From: Roseateles_C aquae
GTDB lineage: Bacteria > Pseudomonadota > Gammaproteobacteria > Burkholderiales > Burkholderiaceae_C
Direction of reading: 5' to 3'
Assembly (NCBI RefSeq): GCF_032337115.1
Contig: NZ_JAVXZY010000006.1
Location: forward strand, 186,001-250,000
Length of the DNA stretch: 64,000 nucleotides
The notes beneath the pieces were generated by a model. It ran no database searches. It was not told where the DNA came from and saw only the letters and a list, made by a program, of their open reading frames with translations. A program made the position numbers and the translations under genes. Shown here one piece after another: positions 28,659-36,305 of this stretch. Positions within the stretch are counted from its first letter, which is position 1, and each line of letters starts with the position of its first letter.

Positions 28659-29551
28659 CGGATGAGTTCCAGCAGCTTGGGCTGCACGAGATGCGCGGCC
28701 ACGGCCGCGGAAGTGGGTTCGGAAAGCCGGGGCACATGGCCCAGGCAAGGCGCCTTGAACGGCATGCTCAAGCCAGCCTTCAATGCGGCCAGATTGTCCG
28801 CCACATGCGGCATCTGGGCGTCCACGGTGTTGGCCACCCAGCCGGCCAGGCGCAGACCGCGGGCGGCCATGGCCTCGGCCGTCAGCAGCGCATGGTTGAT
28901 GCAGCCCAGGCGCAGGCCGACGACCAGGATCACCGGCAGCTGCAGATCGACGGCGAGATCGGCGGTGTCCCAGCCCGGCGCCAGCGGCACGCGAAAACCG
29001 CCCACGCCTTCCACCAGGGCCAGCTCGCCAAGCCGCGCGCTGGCACGGATGGCGGCCAGCACCGCCTCAGACTCAATCGCGCGGCCCTCCAGCGCCGCGG
29101 CGATATGCGGCGCGCAGGCGGCACGGAACTGCCAGGGGCCGACCTGCTCGACGCTCATGCCGATGCGCTGGGCGGCGTGCAGGCGCTGCACATCGTCATT
29201 GACCCAGGCGCCGCTGGCGTCCTGCTCCTGCCCGGCGGCGAGCGACTTCACCGGCGCCACGCGCAGGCCGGCATCGGCGAACAGATGGGTCAGGCCGGCG
29301 GTGATGCAGGTCTTGCCGATCTCGGTGTCGGTGCCGGTGATGAAGAAGCCGCGCAGGCCAGGCTCTGGCGTCGACGCCCGGAGGCTGCCCGCCGGGCCGC
29401 TCCCAAGGACAGCCTCGCCCCCACGGGGGGCCGACCATGTACTCGTGGACGGGGGGCTGACATGGAGGCTGCCCGCCGGGCCGCTCCCAAGGGCAGCCTC
29501 GCCCCCACGGGGGGCCGGCCAGGTACTCGTGGACGGGGGGCTGACATTCAT
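28655..29551 (-). CDS. bioD: Dethiobiotin synthetase with repeat-encoded N-terminal extension
   Basis: 298 residues, of which about 57 at the N-terminus come from two tandem 84-bp repeats. The catalytic body starts near residue 65 with GLRGFFITGTDTEIGKT, containing the P-loop; PVKSLAAGQEQDASG and VEGVGGFRVPL follow. The body alone is a normal BioD length (about 235). It makes dethiobiotin from diaminopelargonate, CO2 and ATP. The ATG at 29551 overlaps the bioF stop (ATGA), and no ATG, GTG or TTG lies in frame between the repeats and the P-loop, so the repeats are very probably translated. Confidence 0.93.
   Translation of the reverse strand: MNVSPPSTSTWPAPRGGEAALGSGPAGSLHVSPPSTSTWSAPRGGEAVLGSGPAGSLRASTPEPGLRGFFITGTDTEIGKTCITAGLTHLFADAGLRVAPVKSLAAGQEQDASGAWVNDDVQRLHAAQRIGMSVEQVGPWQFRAACAPHIAAALEGRAIESEAVLAAIRASARLGELALVEGVGGFRVPLAPGWDTADLAVDLQLPVILVVGLRLGCINHALLTAEAMAARGLRLAGWVANTVDAQMPHVADNLAALKAGLSMPFKAPCLGHVPRLSEPTSAAVAAHLVQPKLLELIR
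29381..29548 (-). repeat. Two tandem 84-bp repeats inside bioD
   Basis: Unit 1 is 29381-29464 and unit 2 is 29465-29548, differing at only a few bases. In the bioD frame each gives 28 residues with the core APRGGEA-x-LGSGPAGSL. Each contains a palindromic CCCCC(A)CGGGGGG core. A third copy lies in bioA. Confidence 0.95.
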
Positions 29552-30777
29552 GCTGCGGCCCGCTCCATATCGCTTGCGGCCGCTTCGAGCGCGGCCAAGA
29601 GCCGGTCAACATCGGCGGCTGTGTGGGTGGCGCACAGCGTGATGCGCAGCCGCGCCTCGCCCTTGGGCACGGTGGGCGGGCGGATGCCCGGCACGCGCAG
29701 GCCCTCGCGTTCCAGCCGCGCGGCCAGCTGCATCACCTCGGCATTGCCGCCCACGATCAAGGGCCGCACCGGCGTCTCGCTGGGCGCCAGCTGCCAGGGC
29801 AGGCCGCGATGGCGCTGCAGCAGCGCCTCAATGCCCTTCGCCAGCTGCTGCTGCAAGGCCTGCAGATGCGCGCGGCGGGCCTGGCCGAGTTCGCTCTCGA
29901 TCAGCTCAAAGCTGGTCAGCAAGGCATGCTCGATGGCGGGCGGCGAGGCGGTCGAGAAGATGTAGTTGCGCGCCGCCTGCAACAGGTATTCGGTGATGGT
30001 CTCGTGCGCGACCACGAAGGCGCCCGCCAGGCCAGCGGCCTTGCCCAGCGTGCCGACGACGATCAGCCGTTCACTGTGCAGATCGAAGTGTTCCAGGGCA
30101 CCGCGACCGCGTTGGCCCAGCACGCCGAAGCCATGGGCATCGTCGACGATCAGCCAGGCATCGAATTCCTCGGCCAAGGCCAGCAGCTGCGGCAGCGGCG
30201 CGATATCGCCGTCCATGCTGAACACCGCGTCGGTGACGATCAACTTGATCTTGGCCGTGCTGGCCGCCAGCAGCGCGCGCAGCTCCGCCACATCGGCATG
30301 GCCGTAGCGCGTCACCCGGGCCTTGGCCAGGCGCGTGCCGTCGATCAGCGAGGCATGGTTGAGGGCCTCGGAGAAGATCTCGGCATCGCCATCGCCCAGC
30401 GCACTCACCACCGCCAGATTGGCCATATAGCCGGTGCAAAAGCCCAGGGCGCGGGCCTTCGGGATATGGGCCGAGAACCAGTCGGCCAGCGTGTCGGTGA
30501 CGCGCTTGTGCGCGACCGAATGGCCGCTGACCAGCGGCGACGCGCCGGAGCCGCCGCCATACAGCCGCGCGCCTTCGGCCAGCGCCTCGGCAATGCGCGG
30601 ATGGGCGGCCAGGCCCAGATAGTCATTGCTGCAGAACATCAGCAGCTCGCGCGCGATGCCGTCGGCGCCGCGCACCCACTGGTGCGGCGCGGTCGGGCTT
30701 TCGGCCTCGCGCAGAAAGCGGCTCAGGTCCTGCGCGGCAATCGCGCGCAGCTTGGAATTCAGGTGCTCAAGCAACAT
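29548..30777 (-). CDS. bioF: 8-amino-7-oxononanoate synthase
   Basis: 409 residues. PLP enzyme condensing pimeloyl thioester with alanine. Motifs: FCSNDYLGLAAHPRI, SGASPLVSGHS, the DDAHGFGVLG pyridine-binding region, and the PLP-lysine segment VGTLGKAAGLAGAF. ATG 30777 (LLEHLNSKLRAIAAQDL) overlaps the end of bioA by 11 bases, and its stop overlaps the bioD ATG, so the operon is tightly packed apart from the repeat insertions. Confidence 0.96.
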   Translation of the reverse strand: MLLEHLNSKLRAIAAQDLSRFLREAESPTAPHQWVRGADGIARELLMFCSNDYLGLAAHPRIAEALAEGARLYGGGSGASPLVSGHSVAHKRVTDTLADWFSAHIPKARALGFCTGYMANLAVVSALGDGDAEIFSEALNHASLIDGTRLAKARVTRYGHADVAELRALLAASTAKIKLIVTDAVFSMDGDIAPLPQLLALAEEFDAWLIVDDAHGFGVLGQRGRGALEHFDLHSERLIVVGTLGKAAGLAGAFVVAHETITEYLLQAARNYIFSTASPPAIEHALLTSFELIESELGQARRAHLQALQQQLAKGIEALLQRHRGLPWQLAPSETPVRPLIVGGNAEVMQLAARLEREGLRVPGIRPPTVPKGEARLRITLCATHTAADVDRLLAALEAAASDMERAAA

Positions 30778-32179
30778 CGGGGAAGAGATCACAAAGGGTA
30801 GCGCGCACCGCAGCCGCCAGCCAGGCGGCCGTGGCCGCATCGATCAGATAGGGCGGCATCAGATAGACCGTGCGGCCTATCGGGCGTATCAGCAGCTGAT
30901 GACGGCGGGCCGCCAGATGGAAGGCCTCGGCAAAGCCGCTCGGCGCATCAACGACGTCAAAAGCCAGAATCATGCCCTGCTGACGCAGCTGTTCGACGCG
31001 CGAGCATTGACCAAGCGGCGCGAAAGCCTCCATCAATAGCGAAGCCTGCTCGGCATTGCGCTCGATCTGGCCGGCATCAAAACGGTCCAGCACCGCATTG
31101 GCGGCCGCACAGGCCAGGGCATTGCCGGTGTAGGAATGCGAATGCAGAAAGCCGCGCTTCACATCGTCGGACCAGAAGGCGCGGTAGACGGCATCGGTCG
31201 TCAGCACCAGTGAGAGTGGCAGCGTACCGGCCGTGATGCCCTTGGACAGCAGGATGAAGTCGGGCCAATCCTGCCCCTGTGGCGGCTGCGTGTCGCGGTC
31301 GCCCGCCGGGCCGCTCCCAAAGGCGGCCGCGCCCCCGCGGGGGGCGGACGGCGTACCCGTCGGCCGGGGGCTCACATGCTCCCATGCAAAGAACTGCCCG
31401 GTGCGCCCACAGCCCACGGCGATTTCATCGGCGATCAGGTGCACGCCGAACTCGCGCGTCATCGCGCGCAGCTGGCGCAGATAGTTCGGCGAGTGCATCA
31501 CCATGCCCGCCGCGCCCTGCACCAGCGGCTCGACGATCACCGCGGCGATCTGATCGTGGCGCTCGGCCAGCAGCGCGCGCATGGCGGCCAGCGCCTCGGC
31601 CTCGTTGCCCAGGCGGCTGTCCGGCGAGGTCACGATATGGGCGCGCATCAAGAGCGGGTCGTAGGCATCGCGGAAGATCGCCACATCGGTGACGGCCAGC
31701 GCGCCGATGGTCTCGCCGTGATAGCCGTTCTGCAGGCAGACGAACTCGCGCTTGTCGCTGCGGCCCAGATTGCGCCAGCTGTGAAAGCTCTGCTTCAGCG
31801 CAATCTCGACGGCGCTGGCGCCATCGCTGCCGAAGAACACATGGCCCAGCGCCCCACCGGTGCGCGCCGAGAGCCGCTCGGCCAGGCGCACCGCCGGCTC
31901 ATGCGTGCAGCCGGCCAGCATCACATGCGGCAGCGTATCGAGCTGATGCTTGATGGCCGCATTGATGGCGGCATCGGCATGGCCGAACAGATTGACCCAC
32001 CAGGAACTGTTGGCGTCGAAATAGCGCTGGCCCTCGAAATCGTAGAGCCAGGGGCCCTCGCCACGCGCGATCGGCAAGGGCGGCACGGCTTCAGCCCGCG
32101 CCATCTGCGTGCAGGGGTGCCACACCGCATCAAGGCTGCGGCGCTGCAGGGCCTGGGTTTGATTCGAAGGACTGGTCAT
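30767..32179 (-). CDS. bioA: Adenosylmethionine-8-amino-7-oxononanoate aminotransferase with in-frame repeat insert
   Basis: 470 residues, about 40 longer than E. coli BioA. It transfers the amino group from SAM to KAPA. Motifs: HPCTQM, ANSSWWVNLFGHA, GSDGASAVEIALKQS, DEIAVGCGRTGQFFAWEH, and the PLP-lysine in LLSKGITAGTLPLS. Between AWEH and WPDFILLSKG, where homologues are continuous, lies an insert at about residues 268-302. Its core SAPRGGAAAFGSGPAG is read in the same frame as the bioD repeats. The insert falls in a surface segment ahead of the PLP lysine; activity is assumed because the operon is intact. Confidence 0.95.
   Translation of the reverse strand: MTSPSNQTQALQRRSLDAVWHPCTQMARAEAVPPLPIARGEGPWLYDFEGQRYFDANSSWWVNLFGHADAAINAAIKHQLDTLPHVMLAGCTHEPAVRLAERLSARTGGALGHVFFGSDGASAVEIALKQSFHSWRNLGRSDKREFVCLQNGYHGETIGALAVTDVAIFRDAYDPLLMRAHIVTSPDSRLGNEAEALAAMRALLAERHDQIAAVIVEPLVQGAAGMVMHSPNYLRQLRAMTREFGVHLIADEIAVGCGRTGQFFAWEHVSPRPTGTPSAPRGGAAAFGSGPAGDRDTQPPQGQDWPDFILLSKGITAGTLPLSLVLTTDAVYRAFWSDDVKRGFLHSHSYTGNALACAAANAVLDRFDAGQIERNAEQASLLMEAFAPLGQCSRVEQLRQQGMILAFDVVDAPSGFAEAFHLAARRHQLLIRPIGRTVYLMPPYLIDAATAAWLAAAVRATLCDLFPDVA
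31297..31377 (-). repeat. Third copy of the bioD-type repeat, inside bioA
   Basis: 81 bases aligning along their whole length with 29467-29547. The segments GCCCGCCGGGCCGCTCCCAA are identical, and the palindromic centre and closing CT(C/G)ACAT are conserved. The divergence suggests an older insertion than the two bioD units. Confidence 0.92.
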
Positions 32180-32209
32180 GGCATCGTCAGCTGCCTGTAC
32201 TGCCCAGCA

Positions 32210-32262
32210 CAGCCCGGAGATCCGGCTTTGCCGGTCTCTCGGGCTGGCCCCCTTGAGGGGGC
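32210..32262. repeat. Two adjacent hairpins between enoyl-CoA hydratase and bioA
   Basis: First hairpin, 32210-32246: CAGCCCG ... CGGGCTG with inner GAGA/TCTC and CCGG/CCGG pairs. Second, 32247-32262: GCCCCCTTGAGGGGGC, followed by GCGCGCAGCGCG. No T-tract on either strand. The second resembles the palindromic centre of the bioD/bioA repeats, so it may be an intergenic relative. The 109-base gap also has to hold any bioA promoter. Confidence 0.6.
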
Positions 32263-32288
32263 GCGCGCAGCGCGTACGGGGCGGTTCA

Positions 32289-33083
32289 TCAATTGAGCCA
32301 GGAAGGCTTGGCCTTGTTGAGGAAGGACTGCACGCCCTCGCGGCCTTCGGCGCTGGCGCGGATATCGGCAATGCGGCGCGCGGTGTCGTCGCGCAGTGCT
32401 GGCGTGATGGGGGCATGCGCCACGTCCTGCACCAGCTTTTTGCAGGCGCGCACGGCGGCCGGGCCGTTGGCCAGCAACGCAGCCAGCAGCGCGTCCACCT
32501 TCTCGTCCAGCGTCTCCGGCGTGGCCAGCTCGTGGACCAGGCCCAGCCGGTGCGCCTCGGCGGCGGCAAAGCGCTCGGCGGTGAGGAAGTAGCGGCGCGA
32601 GGCCTGCTCGCCCAGCGCCCGCACCACGTAAGGGCCGATGGTCGCCGGCAGCAGGCCCAGCTTGGCTTCCGACAGGCAGAAGCCCGCCGTCTCGACGGCC
32701 ACGACCATATCGCAGACCGACACCAGGCCCACGCCGCCGGCATAGACATCGCCCTGCACCCGCGCGATCACCGGCACCGGGCAGCTGTAAATGGTCCACA
32801 GCATCTCGGCCAGGCGCGAGGCATCGGCGTGGTTCTCGTCCCAGCTGTAGCCGGCCATGGCCTTCATCCAGTTCAGATCGGCACCGGCACAAAAGGCCTT
32901 GCCCTCGGCGGCCAGCACGATGGCGCGCACACCGCTGTGCTGCCCCAGCTCGGCAAAGGCGGCGGTCAGCTCGGCGATCACGGCCTCGTTGAAGGCATTG
33001 CGCACCTCGGGGCGGTTCAGGGTCACGCGGGCAATTTGGCCCGATGGCCCGCTGCGTTCGATCTTCAGGCTGCTGGTGCTCAT
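32289..33083 (-). CDS. Enoyl-CoA hydratase/isomerase family protein (probable methylglutaconyl-CoA hydratase)
   Basis: 264 residues of crotonase fold. Motifs: VTLNRPEVRNAFNEAVIAEL, oxyanion-hole strands AIVLAAEGKAFCAGADLNWM and GDVYAGGVGLVSVCDMVVA, and ETAGFCLSEAKLGLLPATIGPYV. In the leucine pathway it would hydrate 3-methylglutaconyl-CoA to HMG-CoA; the assignment rests on the flanking mccB, mccA and HMG-CoA lyase genes. ATG 33083 overlaps the GNAT stop codon (ATGA). Confidence 0.9.
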   Translation of the reverse strand: MSTSSLKIERSGPSGQIARVTLNRPEVRNAFNEAVIAELTAAFAELGQHSGVRAIVLAAEGKAFCAGADLNWMKAMAGYSWDENHADASRLAEMLWTIYSCPVPVIARVQGDVYAGGVGLVSVCDMVVAVETAGFCLSEAKLGLLPATIGPYVVRALGEQASRRYFLTAERFAAAEAHRLGLVHELATPETLDEKVDALLAALLANGPAAVRACKKLVQDVAHAPITPALRDDTARRIADIRASAEGREGVQSFLNKAKPSWLN

Positions 33084-33613
33084 GCTTTCTTGCTCTCCAT
33101 CGACAGCGGCTTCACCATCAGCACGCTGGAATAAGTCTTGCCGTCCCACTGCACCTCGCCGACCTGCTGGTAGCCGCGCTTCAGGTAGCGGCGGCGCAGA
33201 TGCTCGGCCGGGCTGGCGGTGTCCAGCGCGATATGGGCATAGCCACGTTCGGCCGCCCAGCTTTCGGCGGCGTCCATCAGCCGCTCGCCCAGCCCCAGGC
33301 CCTGGCAGCCCGGGTGCACCGCAAACTGCGACAGGATGGCGGTGTCCTCGCGCAGATACCAGGGCGTGTTCAGGCACCAGGCGTCCTGCTCGGGCCGGTA
33401 GGGGCCGCGCACATTGACGGTACCGACCAGGCGGCCGTCCTGCACTGCGACCAGGCAGCCGCCCGCGGCGACGCGCTTGGCGGTCACCTCGACGCTCTGG
33501 TCGGCCGCGGTGAAGTTCCAGCCCTGCGCGGCCAGCGCCGCATAGGCCTGGTGCAGCAAGGCGGTCAGCGCGTGCAGATCATCGTCGGCACGCAGGGGGC
33601 GGATCGCGATCAT
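33080..33613 (-). CDS. GNAT family N-acetyltransferase
   Basis: 177 residues. The acetyl-CoA-binding motif A appears as AILSQFAVHPGCQGLGLGERLMDAAESWA, with the Q/R-x-x-G-x-G/A signature as QGLGLG. Motif B is AHIALDTASPAEHLRRRYLKRGYQQVG. Substrate unknown. Translation is coupled to the hydratase (ATGA overlap). An acetyltransferase inside a liu cluster might modify an enzyme or free amino acid, but nothing in the sequence decides this. Confidence 0.88.
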   Translation of the reverse strand: MIAIRPLRADDDLHALTALLHQAYAALAAQGWNFTAADQSVEVTAKRVAAGGCLVAVQDGRLVGTVNVRGPYRPEQDAWCLNTPWYLREDTAILSQFAVHPGCQGLGLGERLMDAAESWAAERGYAHIALDTASPAEHLRRRYLKRGYQQVGEVQWDGKTYSSVLMVKPLSMESKKA

Positions 33614-33647
33614 GGGCTCGGTGTCAGGTGCCAGGTCTTGACAGGCA

Positions 33648-35255
33648 TCACATCCGGAACACGCCGAACTTGGTGTCCGGGATGGGCTGGTTCAGCGAGG
33701 CCGACAGGCCCAGCGCCAGCACGCGGCGGGTATCTGCCGGGTCGATCACGCCGTCGTCCCAGAGGCGGGCGCTGGCGTAGTAGGGGTGGCCCTGGTCCTC
33801 ATACTGCTGGCGGATCGGCGCCTTGAAGGCTTCTTCCTCGTCGGCGCTCCAAGCCCCGCCCTTGGCCTCGATGCCATCGCGCTTGACGGTGGCCAGCACG
33901 CTGGCGGCCTGCTCGCCGCCCATCACCGAGATGCGGGCGTTCGGCCACATCCACAGGAAGCGGGGCGAGTAGGCACGGCCGCACATGCCGTAATTGCCGG
34001 CGCCAAAGCTGCCGCCGATGATGACCGTGAACTTGGGCACCTGGGCACAGGCCACCGCCGTGACCATCTTGGCGCCGGCGCGGGCAATGCCTTCGTTTTC
34101 GTACTTGCGGCCGACCATGAAGCCGGTGATGTTCTGCAGGAAGACCAGCGGGATCTTGCGCTGGCAGCACAGCTCGATGAAGTGCGCGCCCTTGTTGGCG
34201 CTCTCGGCAAACAGGATGCCGTTGTTGGCAACGATGCCGACCGGCATGCCCTCGATATGGGCAAAGCCGCAGACCAGCGTGGCGCCGTAGCGGGCCTTGA
34301 ATTCATCGAACTCGCTGCCATCGACGATGCGGGCGATCACCTCGCGCACGTCGAAGGGCTTGCGGGTGTCGGTCGGGATCACGCCGTGCAGCTCGCTGGC
34401 CTCGTACAGCGGCGCGCGCGGGGCCTGCATCAGCAGCTCGCCCCGCTTCTTCCAGTTCAGCCGCGCGACCGACTGGCGGGCAATCGCCAGCGCATGCATA
34501 TCGTTGTTGGCCAGGTGGTCGGCCACACCGGAGAGGCGCGTGTGCACATCACCGCCACCCAGGTCTTCGGCACTGACGACCTCACCGGTGGCGGCCTTCA
34601 CCAGCGGCGGGCCGCCAAGGAAGATGGTGCCCTGGTTCTTGACGATGATGGTCTCGTCGCTCATCGCCGGCACATAGGCGCCGCCGGCCGTGCAGGAGCC
34701 CATCACCACGGCAATCTGCGGCACCCCCTGGGCCGAGAGATTGGCCTGGTTGTAGAAGATGCGGCCGAAGTGGTCGCGATCGGGGAAGACCTCGTCCTGA
34801 TTGGGCAAATTGGCGCCGCCGGAATCGACCAGATAGATGCAGGGCAGATGGTTCTGCTCGGCAATCTCCTGCGCGCGCAAATGCTTCTTGACCGTGATCG
34901 GGTAATAGGTGCCGCCCTTGACCGTGGCGTCGTTGCAGACGATCACGCACTCCACGCCCGAGACCCGGCCGATGCCGGCGACGATGCCGCCGCCCGGCGC
35001 CGCGTTGTCGTACATATTCAGGCCGGCCAGCGGCGCCAGCTCGAGGAAAGGCGTGCCGGGGTCCAGCAGCATCTCGACGCGGTCGCGCGGCAGCAGCTTG
35101 CCGCGGGCGGTGTGCTTGGCACGCGCCGCCTCGCCGCCGCCCTGGGCGATCTTCTCCAGCCGGGCGCTCAGATCATCGATCAGCGCACGCATGGCCTCGG
35201 CATTGGCCTTGAAATCGGCCGAACGGGCATTGAGCTTGGTGGTCAAGGCGGGCAT
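33648..35255 (-). CDS. mccB: Methylcrotonyl-CoA carboxylase carboxyltransferase (beta) subunit
   Basis: 535 residues, the standard length. It moves the carboxyl group from biotin on MccA to 3-methylcrotonyl-CoA. Motifs: RGKLLPRDRVEMLLDPGTPFLEL, YLVDSGGANLPNQDEVFPD, GSCTAGGAYVPAMSDE, and the C-terminal GGSFGAGNYGMCGRAYSPRFLWMWPNARISVMGGEQAA. ATG 35255 has GGAG upstream; an earlier TTG is unlikely. First gene of the cluster, divergent from a TetR regulator with a shared operator-like motif between them. No isovaleryl-CoA dehydrogenase gene is in the window. Confidence 0.96.
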   Translation of the reverse strand: MPALTTKLNARSADFKANAEAMRALIDDLSARLEKIAQGGGEAARAKHTARGKLLPRDRVEMLLDPGTPFLELAPLAGLNMYDNAAPGGGIVAGIGRVSGVECVIVCNDATVKGGTYYPITVKKHLRAQEIAEQNHLPCIYLVDSGGANLPNQDEVFPDRDHFGRIFYNQANLSAQGVPQIAVVMGSCTAGGAYVPAMSDETIIVKNQGTIFLGGPPLVKAATGEVVSAEDLGGGDVHTRLSGVADHLANNDMHALAIARQSVARLNWKKRGELLMQAPRAPLYEASELHGVIPTDTRKPFDVREVIARIVDGSEFDEFKARYGATLVCGFAHIEGMPVGIVANNGILFAESANKGAHFIELCCQRKIPLVFLQNITGFMVGRKYENEGIARAGAKMVTAVACAQVPKFTVIIGGSFGAGNYGMCGRAYSPRFLWMWPNARISVMGGEQAASVLATVKRDGIEAKGGAWSADEEEAFKAPIRQQYEDQGHPYYASARLWDDGVIDPADTRRVLALGLSASLNQPIPDTKFGVFRM

Positions 35256-35280
35256 CTTGTCTCCAGCGAGCGGCACGAAC

Positions 35281-35293
35281 TGAGTACCACTCA
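35281..35293. promoter_or_regulatory. Candidate regulator operator upstream of mccB
   Basis: TGAGT-ACC-ACTCA is a perfect inverted repeat 26 bases before the mccB ATG. With its right flank it shares GAG-N4-ACTCAAxT with the site at 35382. Confidence 0.45.
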
Positions 35294-35381
35294 AATCATT
35301 CTGAACAACGGCCTGGGGCTTTCAGCCGCTGGCGCGAAGCCGAGAGAATAAAACAGCATCCAGGCTCAGGCAAGCAAGGAC

Positions 35382-35396
35382 TTGAGCTTTACTCAA
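35382..35396. promoter_or_regulatory. Candidate regulator operator upstream of tetR-type gene
   Basis: TTGAG-CTTTA-CTCAA is a perfect inverted repeat 22 bases before GTG 35418. If this is the operator, the TTG at 35382 is not the start codon. Confidence 0.45.
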
Positions 35397-35417
35397 TTAT
35401 TCAGCAGAATCGGCGCC

Positions 35418-36125
35418 GTGAACGCCCACACTGCCCCAACCGCGCCCAGCCCGGCGCAGCGCCGCGCGCCGGCCGGCGCCAAGGCCGAGCAGCGGGTGCG
35501 CGACATTCTTCGCGTCGGCCGCCAGGTCTTCGCCGAGCGCGGTTACGAGCGCGCCACCACCACCGAGATTGCCAAGCAGCTCGGCATCTCCGAGGCCACG
35601 GTGTTCACCTATTTCCACAGCAAGCGCGAGCTGTGCATGCGGGTGATCGGCGACTGGTACGACGAGATCATTGACGCCATCGAGACCGGCCTGCCACGCG
35701 AGGCGCCGGTGCGCGAACAGCTGGAATTCGTCGTCCACACCCATCTGCGCCTGTTCCTGATCCAGGGCACCGGCCTGTGTGCGCTGGTGCTCTCGGAAGG
35801 CCGCACCAAGGGCCAGGAGTTCGGCGACGCCTTTGTCGAATTGCAACGCCGCTACACCGCCCCGCTGATGGAGTTGCTGGCCCGCGGCCAGGCCCAGGGC
35901 GTGGTGCGCCAGGACATCCCACTGCGCCTGCTGCGCTCGCTGGTCTTCGGGCCGATGGAGCACATGCTCTGGGAAGTCATCATCGCCGGCCGGCAGATCG
36001 ACATCGACGCCAGCGCCCGCGACCTGGTCGCCCTGCTCTGGCCGGCGCTGCAGGCGCCCGATCAGGAACTGCTGGCGCTGCGTGCGCTGCGCGGCCAGCT
36101 GGAACAGGCGCTGCGCCAGGCCTGA
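35418..36125 (+). CDS. TetR/AcrR family transcriptional regulator
   Basis: About 235 residues from GTG 35418; TTG 35382 is an alternative that would add 12 residues and overlap an operator-like palindrome. The helix-turn-helix is RDILRVGRQVFAERGYERATTTEIAKQLGISEATVFTYFHSKRELC. The C-terminal ligand domain (VREQLEFVVHTHLRLFLIQGTGLCALVLSEG) suggests an acyl-CoA or similar effector. Divergent from mccB, so likely the local repressor of leucine catabolism. Confidence 0.88.
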   Translation: MNAHTAPTAPSPAQRRAPAGAKAEQRVRDILRVGRQVFAERGYERATTTEIAKQLGISEATVFTYFHSKRELCMRVIGDWYDEIIDAIETGLPREAPVREQLEFVVHTHLRLFLIQGTGLCALVLSEGRTKGQEFGDAFVELQRRYTAPLMELLARGQAQGVVRQDIPLRLLRSLVFGPMEHMLWEVIIAGRQIDIDASARDLVALLWPALQAPDQELLALRALRGQLEQALRQA

Positions 36126-36192
36126 GGCCGGCATGGGCGCTGCGCGCACGGCGCTAGCACTTTCCCCGCGCGGCCTCTGAGCTGCCACCGTA

Positions 36193-36210
36193 CTGTCATC
36201 GCGCTTTCAC
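36193..36210 (+). promoter_or_regulatory. Candidate PHO box upstream of phospholipase C
   Basis: CTGTCAT-CGCG-CTTTCAC: a 7-4-7 tandem with 13 of 14 half-site positions matching the PhoB consensus (CTGTCAT, CTGTCAY). It lies 96 bases before the start codon. Confidence 0.65.
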
Positions 36211-36236
36211 CGCCGACTCCGAGACTGCGGCTCCCC

Positions 36237-36254
36237 ACGTGATTTTTGTCACGT
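36237..36254. promoter_or_regulatory. Inverted repeat ACGTGA-N6-TCACGT
   Basis: Perfect six-base arms around TTTTTG, between the PHO-box-like site and the phospholipase start. A dimeric regulator site is possible; regulator unknown. Confidence 0.4.
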
Positions 36255-36305
36255 TCTCCTGCCATCCCCAGCGCTTGTGCGACACCGCACGAGCCGGAGT
36301 CCCTC

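Noticed and set aside
29467..29548. Assembly duplication as explanation for the tandem bioD repeat
   Set aside because: The two units differ at several bases and a third diverged copy lies in bioA, so a pure assembly error is unlikely, though read-level checks would settle it.
35382..35418. TTG at 35382 as the start of the TetR-type regulator
   Set aside because: The TTG is part of a perfect palindrome resembling the site before mccB, and its ribosome site is too close; GTG 35418 is preferred but not proven.
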